A stretch of 38,300 nt of DNA from Candidatus Kapaibacterium sp. (GTDB lineage: Bacteria; Bacteroidota; Ignavibacteria; Kapaibacteriales; WFXC01): NCBI GenBank assembly GCA_027082775.1, contig JALWUI010000145.1, positions 1-38,300 on the forward strand. The letters are read 5' to 3'. Made by a program: the position numbers and the translations under genes. Under the pieces are notes generated by a model. That model was not told the origin of the DNA and made no database searches. It saw only the letters and a list, made by a program, of their open reading frames with translations. Positions 16,753-26,474 of this stretch are shown piece by piece. Each line of letters opens with the position of its first letter. The first letter of the stretch is position 1.

Positions 16753-18111
16753 ATGATGAAAAAGGGCTGGTTGTCCCGGTTGCAACCGTATTTGCTTGTC
16801 AGCCTGTGTGTCATTTTGCAACTTCCTGCGCAAAATTTCCATCCCATTGAGTTTACCACCTATACACTTCCCAATGGTCTGGAAGTGATTTTCCACCGTG
16901 ACACCTCTGCGCCGGTAGTTGCGACCGTGGTATACTACAAAGTTGGATCTCGTGATGAAGATCCGCACCGAACCGGCTTTGCTCACTTTTTTGAACATTT
17001 GATGTTCTCCGGTACCAAACATATTCCCCGTGGCAAACTGGATCAGTATGTCCAGGAAGCTGGTGGCGAGCTCAATGCCTTCACCTCCCAGGATGCGACC
17101 GTATACCACCTGCGCTTGCCGGCAAATGAGTTAGCCTTAGCGCTCTGGATTGAAGCAGAGCGGATGCGACAGTTGATCATCGATTCCGTCTCCGTTGAAA
17201 CCCAGCGGAAGGTGGTCAAAGAAGAACGGAAAATGCGATATGAGAACTCCCCGTACGGCGGATGGTTTGAAACGATGTATGCCCACCTCTTTGCTGGCTC
17301 ACCATACCAATGGACTCCTATCGGCAAATCGCAGCACATTGACAGCGCAAAGATTGAGGAATTCCAGGCATTCTACAACCGTTACTATCAGCCCGGTAAC
17401 GCTATTTTGGTCATTTCTGGCGATTTTGATCCTCAACAGGCACGCAATCTGATTGATGCTTACTTTGGACAGTACCCAAAAGCAGCGCTTTCTCCTCGAA
17501 AACCGGTGACAATCCCGCCGTTACGGCACGGGTACCGCGACACCATTTATGATCCGAAAGCGCAACTGCCCGCCATTTTCATCGGATTTCGGGGACCCAG
17601 ATCCGGCGATCCCGATGCCTATGCCCTGGAAATGCTGACGACCATTTTAGCCGATGGGGAAAGCTCTCGCTTTTACCGAAATCTGGTCGACAAGCAACTG
17701 GCGGTACAGGCAACCAGCTTCCTCAGTGATCGACAGTATGCTGGCCTTCTGGTAATGCTGGGCATCGCTGGACCGGGACAATCGCTGGATACTATCGAGT
17801 ATGCTTTGTGGCAGGAAATCCGCCGAATTCAGCGCGATGGGATCACCGAAGAAGAATTCCGCAAAGCCCGCAACATTGCGGAAGCCCGCTTTGTTTCGGG
17901 CAAGAAACAGGTGTTGAGCAAAGCGCTGAGCCTGGCAACTTACAAAGCCTACTATGACGATCCCGGAAGAATCAACACCGAATTGCAGTATTATCTCAAA
18001 GTGACGCCGGCAGATATTCAGCGCGTAGCGCAACAGTACTTTGTCCCTGATAAAGCCGTCGTCCTCCAATACCTGCCAGCAGCAATGCAACAAACCAAAC
18101 ACTCAGAATAA
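16753..18111 (+). CDS. M16 peptidase, catalytic subunit
   Basis: TGFAHFFEHLMFSGTKHIPRG contains the inverted zinc motif HxxEH; signal peptide MMKKGWLSRLQPYLLVSLCVILQLPAQ. Confidence 0.92.
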   Translation: MMKKGWLSRLQPYLLVSLCVILQLPAQNFHPIEFTTYTLPNGLEVIFHRDTSAPVVATVVYYKVGSRDEDPHRTGFAHFFEHLMFSGTKHIPRGKLDQYVQEAGGELNAFTSQDATVYHLRLPANELALALWIEAERMRQLIIDSVSVETQRKVVKEERKMRYENSPYGGWFETMYAHLFAGSPYQWTPIGKSQHIDSAKIEEFQAFYNRYYQPGNAILVISGDFDPQQARNLIDAYFGQYPKAALSPRKPVTIPPLRHGYRDTIYDPKAQLPAIFIGFRGPRSGDPDAYALEMLTTILADGESSRFYRNLVDKQLAVQATSFLSDRQYAGLLVMLGIAGPGQSLDTIEYALWQEIRRIQRDGITEEEFRKARNIAEARFVSGKKQVLSKALSLATYKAYYDDPGRINTELQYYLKVTPADIQRVAQQYFVPDKAVVLQYLPAAMQQTKHSE

Positions 18112-18130
18112 ACAAAGGGAGCCGTGAGCA

Positions 18131-20227
18131 ATGCGATGGAACTCTGGATGGAACATGTTAGCCATACTGCTGATTACGTGTGGACTCTACGCCCAGCAGG
18201 CTATTGATGTTACGAAAAGACCGGAACCCGGACCACTGACGGCGGTCCGATTCCCTGCTTTCCAGACGTTGACCCTGTCCAACGGTCTTAAAGTATTTGT
18301 AGTCGAAGACCACGAACAACCAACGATTGCATTCCGGGTACAAATTAGCGTCGGCTCCATTGCCGATCCACCGGGCAAAGCAGGAGCAATGGAAATGCTG
18401 GTCGATATGCTTACCAAAGGGACCAGGACTCGATCGGCGCTGGATATTGCGCAAGCGCTGGATTCTATCGGTGCCTCGCTGACAACGAGCGCCGGCGGTG
18501 ATGCTATGTACGTGGTAGCATCAGGGCTCAAAAAATACAGCGGGCAGATTCTCTCAGTCCTTGCCGATATTTTGCAACGCCCCACTTTCCCGGAATCCGA
18601 GCTTCAGAAATATAAGCAACAGGTGATTGCGGGCTTGCAACACGAAAAAACTCAGCCTTTCACCATTGGGAACAAACTGGCACGCAAGATTATTTACGGC
18701 AATGATCACCCGTACGCACAAAGCCCGACGGAGGAAAGTGTCAATGCAATTACGGCTGAGGACCTGCGCGCCTTGCATCAGCAATACCTTGTTCCCAATC
18801 TTATCTCGATCGCTGTCGTTGGCGATGCCACGGTGCAGGAAGCGCGGCAGTGGATAGAGCAATTTTTCGGAAACTGGGAACGGCACGCCATCCAGATACC
18901 GAAAGTACCGAAACCCCACGTCGCCCCTTCGGGTGTCTATTTCATCGAGCGACCCGGTTCTGTTCAGTCAACGCTTATTGCGACAGCTCCGGCTGTTCCT
19001 TATGCCCATCCAGATTATGAGAAACTCCGGTTAGCTTCAGAAATGTTGGGCAGCGGCTTCGGCGGATGGTTCTTTAAGACGCTACGGGAAACGTACGGCT
19101 ATACCTATACCCCCTTTGCTTTTCTGACCCGTGCGAAGTATGCCAATCGGTTTGTTGGCGCCGCGGACGTGCGGAATCCCGTGACGGATTCCGCTCTGAC
19201 GGTGATGATCGATCAAATCGTCAAATTAGGCAGTCAGGGACCAACCGCTGAAGAATTGTATCGCATTCAGCGCCATACGGTCGGTTCCTATCTGATGTCC
19301 TTTGAGTCCTCCTCATTTGTTGCCTCACTGATCCAGCGGGCTGATCTGTTCGGTGAATCCTTTGAGCACCTGAAGCAATTCCCGCAGCGATATATGAGCT
19401 ACACCCCCGCGGACGTCCAAACGGTAGCAGCCCGCTACTTAGCGCCGGGCAACCTGCGCTTTGTCATTGTGGGCGACCCTTCGGTACAGGCAAAGCTGGC
19501 AAATTTCGGCAATGTCTACCGCTACGATCTGGACTTGCAGCCGATTACCGACACGGCAACGTCGGGCGAGACGATCAGCTTTTCTGTCAACGAAATTTTA
19601 GACCGTTACGAAAAAGCGGTGGGGGGGAAAGAGAACATCCAGAAGATTCATACGGTGCGAGCCACCGGTTCTATCACGATGGCAAGCGGTCCGCAACAGT
19701 TTTCCGGCTCATTTCTCAAGGAAATTAAGCGTCCCGATCAGGGGCACTACAAACTCAGCCTGCCAACGTTCACACACGAAGTATGGGTTTCCAAAGGGAA
19801 AGTGTGGGAACAGGCGATGGGGCAACCGACTCAACAAAAAACCGGGACCGATGCCGAAGAGCTTTCCCGCAATGTTCTGTCTCTGTTCCCGCTTCTGGAT
19901 CTTGCCGATGCTGGCTACACGCTTGAGGTCGATGGGCTGCGTGGTGGAAAAATTGCTATTAAAGCAACATCGCCCGGTGGCAAAGTCATTCGCTACTTTG
20001 TCGATCCGGAGACATACCTGATCACCAAAATTCAGCGAACGATTGAGAATCCACAGGGTGGTACAACGCCGATCACGGAGGAAATCTTAGAGTATATGAC
20101 CGTCAACGGCGTCCAGCTACCGAAGAAGACCCAAACCCGGGTTGGACCGATTACCATCACAGAAGAGATTCAGCAGTACGAGATCAACATTCCTCTGGAG
20201 GACCAGATTTTCCAGCCTTCAGAGTAA
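18131..20227 (+). CDS. M16-like non-catalytic subunit with extra C-terminal lipoprotein-carrier-like (LolA-like) domain
   Basis: M16 fold (LSNGLKVFVVEDHEQPTIAFRVQISVGSIADPPGKAGAMEMLVDMLTKGT) lacking HxxEH. Additional about 230 aa domain EILDRYEKAVGGKENIQKIHTVRATGSITM.... Confidence 0.85.
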   Translation: MRWNSGWNMLAILLITCGLYAQQAIDVTKRPEPGPLTAVRFPAFQTLTLSNGLKVFVVEDHEQPTIAFRVQISVGSIADPPGKAGAMEMLVDMLTKGTRTRSALDIAQALDSIGASLTTSAGGDAMYVVASGLKKYSGQILSVLADILQRPTFPESELQKYKQQVIAGLQHEKTQPFTIGNKLARKIIYGNDHPYAQSPTEESVNAITAEDLRALHQQYLVPNLISIAVVGDATVQEARQWIEQFFGNWERHAIQIPKVPKPHVAPSGVYFIERPGSVQSTLIATAPAVPYAHPDYEKLRLASEMLGSGFGGWFFKTLRETYGYTYTPFAFLTRAKYANRFVGAADVRNPVTDSALTVMIDQIVKLGSQGPTAEELYRIQRHTVGSYLMSFESSSFVASLIQRADLFGESFEHLKQFPQRYMSYTPADVQTVAARYLAPGNLRFVIVGDPSVQAKLANFGNVYRYDLDLQPITDTATSGETISFSVNEILDRYEKAVGGKENIQKIHTVRATGSITMASGPQQFSGSFLKEIKRPDQGHYKLSLPTFTHEVWVSKGKVWEQAMGQPTQQKTGTDAEELSRNVLSLFPLLDLADAGYTLEVDGLRGGKIAIKATSPGGKVIRYFVDPETYLITKIQRTIENPQGGTTPITEEILEYMTVNGVQLPKKTQTRVGPITITEEIQQYEINIPLEDQIFQPSE

Positions 20228-20235
20228 GCTTTTGC

Positions 20236-20270
20236 GGGCTGGCGTGTCGATGGATCATTAGCGCCAGCCC
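20236..20270. terminator. Bidirectional intrinsic terminator between convergent genes
   Basis: GGGCTGGCG (20236-20244) / CGCCAGCCC (20262-20270), perfect 9-bp stem, followed by TTTATAT on + and by AAGCTTTT-side T/A tract on the other strand. Confidence 0.75.
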
Positions 20271-20282
20271 TTTATATGAATT

Positions 20283-22283
20283 TCATCGTTCAACAAAGAC
20301 CCAGACGGGATTTGCTATCCACCGCTCGAATAGCATCTGTTCAGCCCGAACGGGATAATACCCCTCCAGTGGAACCGGCAAACCTTCCAGGGCAGCAGCG
20401 GTCGTTGACGGGATCTGCCATCCCGGTGCTACCACATAGGCATGCTGCAATCCGCCCAACGCCCCCAGCTTCGCTGACATTATCGAGCGGAGTTGCTGCC
20501 ACAATGCGGAATGAAAGCGAACGGGATAAAAAGCGAAGCGGTATCGATGCTGCTGAAGTACACCTACAGAATCGGAGGGAAGTACCCGTACCGTTATGCT
20601 TCCCGTTGGCGTCTGAAACACCTGACCATCAAAATCCTCTACCTGAAAGAAAAAGTGCACCGGCGCAGCAGCAGTTTTCCACCACACAGGAAAACTTGCT
20701 AAGTTCCAATCAACGAACGATGGAGGATCGGAAAATCCCCGGAAGATCCATTTTTGCTCGCCAGCCGTTATGACAATACTCCACCGCTTCACCCCCGCTT
20801 CGGCAACCGTTCGCAGATAGAATCGCACTTTCTGAATGTTAGAGATCAACACTGTATCCTGTTCGGAGCGCAGCAGCAAGGAATCCCGGTGGGGCATAAG
20901 CAGAAAGATATTGCTGGAAGAATGCGGAAAGGCAACGGAAGGTTGCGAAGGAGCACCGGCTGCTTCGATCTCCGGAATAACAACGCAGGGCAGGCAGCGG
21001 GACAGAAACGATGCAAGCCACTGCAATTGCTGGGCAAAGTGCGGAGCGCGCGATGCGGCTGCTATTCCAAACAACGTGAGGGTATCCGATGGCAGCAATC
21101 GTTGCAGTAACCACCGAACCGACGCTGTTCGGCGCGTGGTGCGGAAAAACCACTGCCACTGCTGCTGACACGGCTGTGCCACTGGCGGCGGGAATGCCGT
21201 ATCGGCAATGACAATAGCGGACAGCGGAAAATCGAATCGGTGCTCAATCCCAAGGGTTCCTTCAATACTCAATACGGTATCCTCTTGCCCATCGCGTGTA
21301 ACCAGTTTTGGAACAATGGTCGCCGTCAGCAGCGAGCGAGGCATCGGAACTTTCCGGATGTACGTCTGACGCACAATGGTTAATGCGACGGCCAAATCCC
21401 CAATGGCATAATGTTCGGTCTGCGCCGTTTCCGCTTGAAGCAAGACGGTATCGGCTGCAATCATCACATCGTAGGTTGTGGTTGTATCCCGCTGGTACAC
21501 CGTATCGCGGAACAGTCTTCGCCGAAGAGGCTGTCCCAGCAAATCGCCGGATAGTTGAACCCCAAGGCTGAAGGTCTGAACGTGCCAGTTAGAGTCCGGG
21601 AGCACTGCGCCGATACTTCGCTGGTACCGAAGAAAAGCGGAGGCTCGAAGGGTAGAAGCAATCTTTCCAAAGGTAGCAGCAACCTGGACCCACGGCGCCA
21701 GCAAAGGTTGCTGAATTGGCGAGAGAATTCCTTCGGCGCGTAATTGCTGCCTTGTACCATCGAGGAACGTAGCTTCTGCTGGCGATTGGAGTTTTTCCCA
21801 GTACTCAAAACTGTGACGAGGAAACCAGTAAAAAAAACATCCGCTGGTAAAAGTTACGTTGGCGATGTGCCACGTCACCACTGGCGACACGCCCAGCGGT
21901 GCAATTGCCATCTGCACGCGATGCGCGACGATGCCGGAGACGATGGAATCCCCAGACCGAATGGCTGGAATGCGCTCGGAAGCCTCAAGTTGTGCCGACC
22001 AGCTGCTGTACTCAACAACGCCTCCTATGGTCAGCGCTCTGGTGAGTCTATAGCTCACTCCTACGCCGCCGAACCACGTAGGCTGGACTTTATCGAAGCG
22101 AAATGGCTCTGCAGCGGGTGGCTTCGAGAACATCGGAAGCTGCGTCAATTCCAATCGATGTTGATACCACGCCACGCCGGTATAAATCTGTACCTGCAAC
22201 GGCTGTGCCCAGATGCTGCTAACAAAAATGGTGATCCCTGCTAATAAGCCGAGCCACCACTGCTGCTGCGCTGATTCAATCAT
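20283..22283 (-). CDS. Outer-membrane beta-barrel-like protein with possible degenerate OmpA-like C terminus
   Basis: Signal peptide WWLGLLAGITIFVSSIWAQ, barrel-like N-terminal half (TGVAWYQHRLELTQ...GGVGVSYRLTRALTIGGVVEYSSW). Start MIESAQQ at 22283 overlaps the upstream stop (ATGA). Confidence 0.6.
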   Translation of the reverse strand: MIESAQQQWWLGLLAGITIFVSSIWAQPLQVQIYTGVAWYQHRLELTQLPMFSKPPAAEPFRFDKVQPTWFGGVGVSYRLTRALTIGGVVEYSSWSAQLEASERIPAIRSGDSIVSGIVAHRVQMAIAPLGVSPVVTWHIANVTFTSGCFFYWFPRHSFEYWEKLQSPAEATFLDGTRQQLRAEGILSPIQQPLLAPWVQVAATFGKIASTLRASAFLRYQRSIGAVLPDSNWHVQTFSLGVQLSGDLLGQPLRRRLFRDTVYQRDTTTTYDVMIAADTVLLQAETAQTEHYAIGDLAVALTIVRQTYIRKVPMPRSLLTATIVPKLVTRDGQEDTVLSIEGTLGIEHRFDFPLSAIVIADTAFPPPVAQPCQQQWQWFFRTTRRTASVRWLLQRLLPSDTLTLFGIAAASRAPHFAQQLQWLASFLSRCLPCVVIPEIEAAGAPSQPSVAFPHSSSNIFLLMPHRDSLLLRSEQDTVLISNIQKVRFYLRTVAEAGVKRWSIVITAGEQKWIFRGFSDPPSFVDWNLASFPVWWKTAAAPVHFFFQVEDFDGQVFQTPTGSITVRVLPSDSVGVLQQHRYRFAFYPVRFHSALWQQLRSIMSAKLGALGGLQHAYVVAPGWQIPSTTAAALEGLPVPLEGYYPVRAEQMLFERWIANPVWVFVER

Positions 22284-24100
22284 TCCACAATGAGCAATCG
22301 TGAGAGCGAATACCGACTGTACTGGCACACCAGCAGGTAGGCACCAGCGGTAGGGAACCAGGAGCGATCCAGGACAAAGTGGATCGGGGAATGGTGTACA
22401 GGAAGCAGCAGATCCACCAACGGTTCACCCGTCAGAAAGTATAGCGCCACGTGCACTGAATCAGCCTGAACATTCCCTTCAATAGTCACCACACTGCGAT
22501 CCCGCAGCGGTGACGGATCAATCCGAACAGTGAAAGGGGCAGCAAATGGGTTGATCAATCGAGGAAGGTTGTTGCGATACCACACACCCCGCAACTCTAC
22601 GTACCCCGGTTCTGTATGCTCTGCTATCAACACCGGTTCGTGCTGCTGGTTCTCAATCCACGCACTATCAATCTCTATCCACGTTCCCAGCGCAGCGCCG
22701 AGACACACCACAAAAGAAAGTGCTGCTACAGTATCCAGTGCCTGGATCTGCGGTTGTATTGACGCCAGGGGTATCACAAATGTCCCACTTTCCCATTGTC
22801 CACGCCGCTGAATCTTTGCTGTTGTATCAGCCGCCCACAACAATGTTGCATCCCAGCGGAGGTGGAGTATTAACCGGGGATTCTCAATAGCTCGCAAAAT
22901 TTTTTGCGCCCCCGGATCCATCAACGTCCAGATAGGGACAGCAATCGTATCACCGCTATAAGCCCCAACGTCGCTACTGCCAATGGTAAAGGTTGCCTGT
23001 GACGCCAACCCTTCACCCACCAGCCGAATCCTGTATTGACGCTGATCCTTTAGAAGAAAAATAAAATTACCTTCGACAAATCCGGGTGTTGTTGGCGTAA
23101 AGCGCAACTGGATCCATAAAGTATCGTGCGGCGGTAGCCACACTGTATCCGGTAACGGTTGCAGCATCCGGAACACTGGTCGGTCGATGGTAATCGAGGT
23201 GAGAAATTGTTCAGCGTCGGTACGGTTTACCAATACCAATGTGGTATCTTTTCTCTGCCGAAGGAAAGTTGCTCCAAAATCCACTATGGGGGTATAAACC
23301 AACGGTAGCGGTGGTGGTGTCTCGGGCACCGTCGCTTCTCCAAACACGACAATCCGTCCCCAATCCGGGGAACGAGCAATCCGGAAATAGAGATAGGTTT
23401 TGTGATACCCCGCAGTAGTAGGAGAAAAGGTGATCGTGAAAGTCCGCTGTTCTAAAGCCCGCAGCGTTGAATCCTGAAAGGACAGGGAAAAAGCAGCGGA
23501 AGCAGTATCCAGAAACAGGTAGAAATACCGATCGACCGGAAGATTGTTGGCAATCGTAAAGTTCGACTGAACCGTCGTTCCCACCGGCGTTGTCCCCACA
23601 AACACTACCTGCGGATAGCTGATGTGCTCTAAGGCAGGATGCTGTGTTCGCCCTTCGCCCACCAGATAAATGGAAAACATCCACTGTGCAGTATCCGAGA
23701 TCACCCTCACGCTCACGGCGCCCAGGTAATGCTGCTCTTGCCTCGGCGTAAATCCTACCAGAACAACGTATTGGCGTCCAGGCTGAAGTACCAGCACCGA
23801 ATCCTGCGGATTCGCCAGATAAAACGCACCTTTGAGCCCTGTTCGATTGGCCACCATCAAACGAAAAATCTGGACCTGACGAGAAGGATTTTTCAGAATC
23901 ACCAGATCCAGCTCAGAGCGATCGACCGCCACGGAGCCAAAATCAACGGTATCCTGCGCCAGCGGAACGCTGGATACTGGAAGCGTGTGTTCCTGTGCCC
24001 AAAGCACTGCTGGAAGCATCAAAATCAGGTATGCCAGAAGGCGTTGAAGCCATTGACTGCTGCTCTGTCCGATCATCATGCTGTTCCGATACAATGGCAT
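22280..24100 (-). CDS. Secreted protein with repeated ASH/choice-of-anchor-D-like domains, cohesin-like module and T9SS-like C terminus
   Basis: Signal peptide; repeated DFGSVAVDRSELDLVILKNPSRQVQIFRL... / VDFGATFLRQRKDTTLVLVNRTDAEQFLTSI; C-terminal VQADSVHVALYFLTGEPL...GAYLLVCQYSRYSLSRLLIVE. Confidence 0.7.
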   Translation of the reverse strand: MPLYRNSMMIGQSSSQWLQRLLAYLILMLPAVLWAQEHTLPVSSVPLAQDTVDFGSVAVDRSELDLVILKNPSRQVQIFRLMVANRTGLKGAFYLANPQDSVLVLQPGRQYVVLVGFTPRQEQHYLGAVSVRVISDTAQWMFSIYLVGEGRTQHPALEHISYPQVVFVGTTPVGTTVQSNFTIANNLPVDRYFYLFLDTASAAFSLSFQDSTLRALEQRTFTITFSPTTAGYHKTYLYFRIARSPDWGRIVVFGEATVPETPPPLPLVYTPIVDFGATFLRQRKDTTLVLVNRTDAEQFLTSITIDRPVFRMLQPLPDTVWLPPHDTLWIQLRFTPTTPGFVEGNFIFLLKDQRQYRIRLVGEGLASQATFTIGSSDVGAYSGDTIAVPIWTLMDPGAQKILRAIENPRLILHLRWDATLLWAADTTAKIQRRGQWESGTFVIPLASIQPQIQALDTVAALSFVVCLGAALGTWIEIDSAWIENQQHEPVLIAEHTEPGYVELRGVWYRNNLPRLINPFAAPFTVRIDPSPLRDRSVVTIEGNVQADSVHVALYFLTGEPLVDLLLPVHHSPIHFVLDRSWFPTAGAYLLVCQYSRYSLSRLLIVE

Positions 24101-24103
24101 TCT

Positions 24104-26212
24104 CTAATTCTGTTCTTGATACTGCTGCCGCAGCACCCGCCGCATAATTTTGTTCGAAGCTGTTCGGGGCAACTGCGACAGCAACCGGACATCGGCAATA
24201 TGGAATAACGGATTGAGCCGCTGGCGAATTGCGTTCTGGAACTGCTGCTGCCAATACGCCGGATCATCTGAACGCGATTCGACGACGGCAAAGATTACCA
24301 ACTGCTGGGGTCCCCCTTGCTGCGGCGTAATGCCCACCGCTGCTGTCTCCCGCACACCTTCCAGTGCGTTGAGCACTCGCTCGATTTCAACGGAACTTAC
24401 TTTGATCCCTCCCAGATTCATCGTATCATCCGCTCGCCCGTGGGCACGATAATACCAGCCAGGCAGCCGCTCCATTTCATCACCGTGCCGACGTAAGACG
24501 GGCGGAGCATCCCATTGCGCAAACTGATCTAACACCGGCATCCCAAGGGCACCTACCATTGTTCCCGATACTGGCGGCGTTCCAGCAAAATATTCCTGAT
24601 GGTGGTCTCGATTCAATAGTTGCACCGACAGTCCAATCGTGGGAGGTACAATAAAAATTTCTCCTCGATCCGACGGACTGCCCGAATCATCCAGAATGAC
24701 AAAATCCATTGCGATCGAAGGCGTGGTAAACGTGGAAGGAACGGCTGGATGGACTACCGTCCCCGTTATATAGCCCCCCCCAATTTCCGTTCCGCCACAG
24801 TATTCGATGACCGGTTTGTAGTGCGCCTGGACCATCAACCAGAAGTAGTCTTCCGCGTTGGAGGCTTCACCAGTCGAGCTTAACAGCCGCAACCGTTGCC
24901 AATCAGCGTTCGCGATAGCGTTTTGTTCCCGCCACCGTTTCACCAGGCTGGGCACGACCCCCAGCATTGTCACCTGCGTTCGCTCAACAAACTGGCAGAA
25001 CGCCGCCGTCGCAGGATTGCCATCGTACAGTGCCATTGCTGCCCTGTTCAGCAGGCTGGCAAAAATCAGCCATGGACCCATCATCCAGCCGAGATTGGTG
25101 GGCCAGGCTAACCGATCATCGGGATGGATATCGTGATGGAAAAAGGCATCGGCGGCACATCGGAGTGGCGTGGTATGATTCCAGGGAATGGCTTTCGGAT
25201 CCCCGGTTGTTCCGGACGAAAACAGGATGTTGATCATCGTCATTGGATCGGTAACAGCCGGTTCGGGATCTGCTTCTGCGGTGAGAAATTCGTCCCACTG
25301 AACATCGCGAGGACGGAGTTGCACGCTGAGCGTTTCGTATGGCAACACAATGGCAGTTTCTGCTGCTGCCTCCTCAACTTTATCATATAGCGGCAGCGGT
25401 TTTCCACCTCGCACCTGCACATCCTGCGTCACAATAGTCCGGGCACCGGCAATTGCCATCCGCCGCTGGACTTCAGCCGGGGCCAGGCTATCAGCGATCG
25501 AAACCACCACGCCCCCTGCGAGAATGATCCCCAGATACCAGGCAACTGCCCAGTGGTTCATCGGCATATAAATCGCAATGCGCTCGCCCGACTGCATCCC
25601 CCGCTGCTGCAAAGCAGCAGCGATGCGGCGGGTCCAGTACCACAGCTCTTCATAGCTCCACTGCACCGTCTGCCCATCTTCCCGCTCACTGATCAGCGCC
25701 AGAGTATCAGGATGTGCCTGGAAACAGCTTTCCACAATATTCATCTGCGCTCCGGGCAACCACACCGGCGTTTCCAGTTGCCCCGGTATCGTCACCACTG
25801 CCTCTGCTGGTTGTCGGAGACGCACACCGATTTTTTCCAGAAACCACTGCCAGAAAGCTCGCCGATCCGTCACACTCCAGCGGTGTAGCGCTTCATAATG
25901 CTCAAACCCCAGCTCCGCACAGACCTGCGTAATGTTTGCCCGCTCGATCACCGCTGGTGACGGAATCCACACTGGCGCCGGGCGCTGCTGCGCATCCCAG
26001 GAGCGAAAGATCCACTGGTGCAGGAGTTGGTGGAGGGCAAAAGGGTAAGCAGGCGAAAGCTGCTGGGTTAAATGCAACCACTGCTTCTCAGGATCAGCAG
26101 ATGCCGCCTCTGCTGCTTGCAATAAAGCTTCTATCGCCGCCACTGCCCGTGAATCCCCGGACAGTAACGATGCAATGTGCGCTTGCAATTGTTCCCGTTC
26201 CATTCCCGCCAT
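24104..26212 (-). CDS. AMP-forming acyl-CoA synthetase (acetoacetyl-CoA synthetase / AAE-like)
   Basis: P-loop-like ILFSSGTTGDPKAIPWNH, YCGGTEIGGGY, GRADDTMNLGGIKVSSVEIE, C-terminal PRTASNKIMRRVLR. ATG start at 26212 preferred over the TTG at 26227. Confidence 0.88.
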   Translation of the reverse strand: MAGMEREQLQAHIASLLSGDSRAVAAIEALLQAAEAASADPEKQWLHLTQQLSPAYPFALHQLLHQWIFRSWDAQQRPAPVWIPSPAVIERANITQVCAELGFEHYEALHRWSVTDRRAFWQWFLEKIGVRLRQPAEAVVTIPGQLETPVWLPGAQMNIVESCFQAHPDTLALISEREDGQTVQWSYEELWYWTRRIAAALQQRGMQSGERIAIYMPMNHWAVAWYLGIILAGGVVVSIADSLAPAEVQRRMAIAGARTIVTQDVQVRGGKPLPLYDKVEEAAAETAIVLPYETLSVQLRPRDVQWDEFLTAEADPEPAVTDPMTMINILFSSGTTGDPKAIPWNHTTPLRCAADAFFHHDIHPDDRLAWPTNLGWMMGPWLIFASLLNRAAMALYDGNPATAAFCQFVERTQVTMLGVVPSLVKRWREQNAIANADWQRLRLLSSTGEASNAEDYFWLMVQAHYKPVIEYCGGTEIGGGYITGTVVHPAVPSTFTTPSIAMDFVILDDSGSPSDRGEIFIVPPTIGLSVQLLNRDHHQEYFAGTPPVSGTMVGALGMPVLDQFAQWDAPPVLRRHGDEMERLPGWYYRAHGRADDTMNLGGIKVSSVEIERVLNALEGVRETAAVGITPQQGGPQQLVIFAVVESRSDDPAYWQQQFQNAIRQRLNPLFHIADVRLLSQLPRTASNKIMRRVLRQQYQEQN

Positions 26213-26370
26213 CGATTGTTTTTCCAAACAGTAAATTTAACAAGTTTGGCGGAATAAGGTAGCGGATGTGCTGAAAACTGGCGTGCTCCCCCGGAAATAA
26301 ATTTGACTCTGCTACAACATCGCTACGCATCGATGCGCCGTCGGCGGCATAGTTATCGCCTCTGGTGACC

Positions 26371-26465
26371 GTGATCGGTACTGGATGGCAAAAGAAGGTA
26401 ATGCCAGCGCAAAGTGGATGCTCAACCAAACAAATTGTGATAGGCGCTGGATGACAAAAAGAGGT
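26371..26465. repeat. Imperfect 29-nt direct repeat in the intergenic region (two copies, 66-nt period)
   Basis: GTGATCGGTACTGGATGGCAAAAGAAGGT (26371-26399) vs GTGATAGGCGCTGGATGACAAAAAGAGGT (26437-26465), 23/29 identical by eye. Confidence 0.5.
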
Positions 26466-26474
26466 GCTGCGGTG

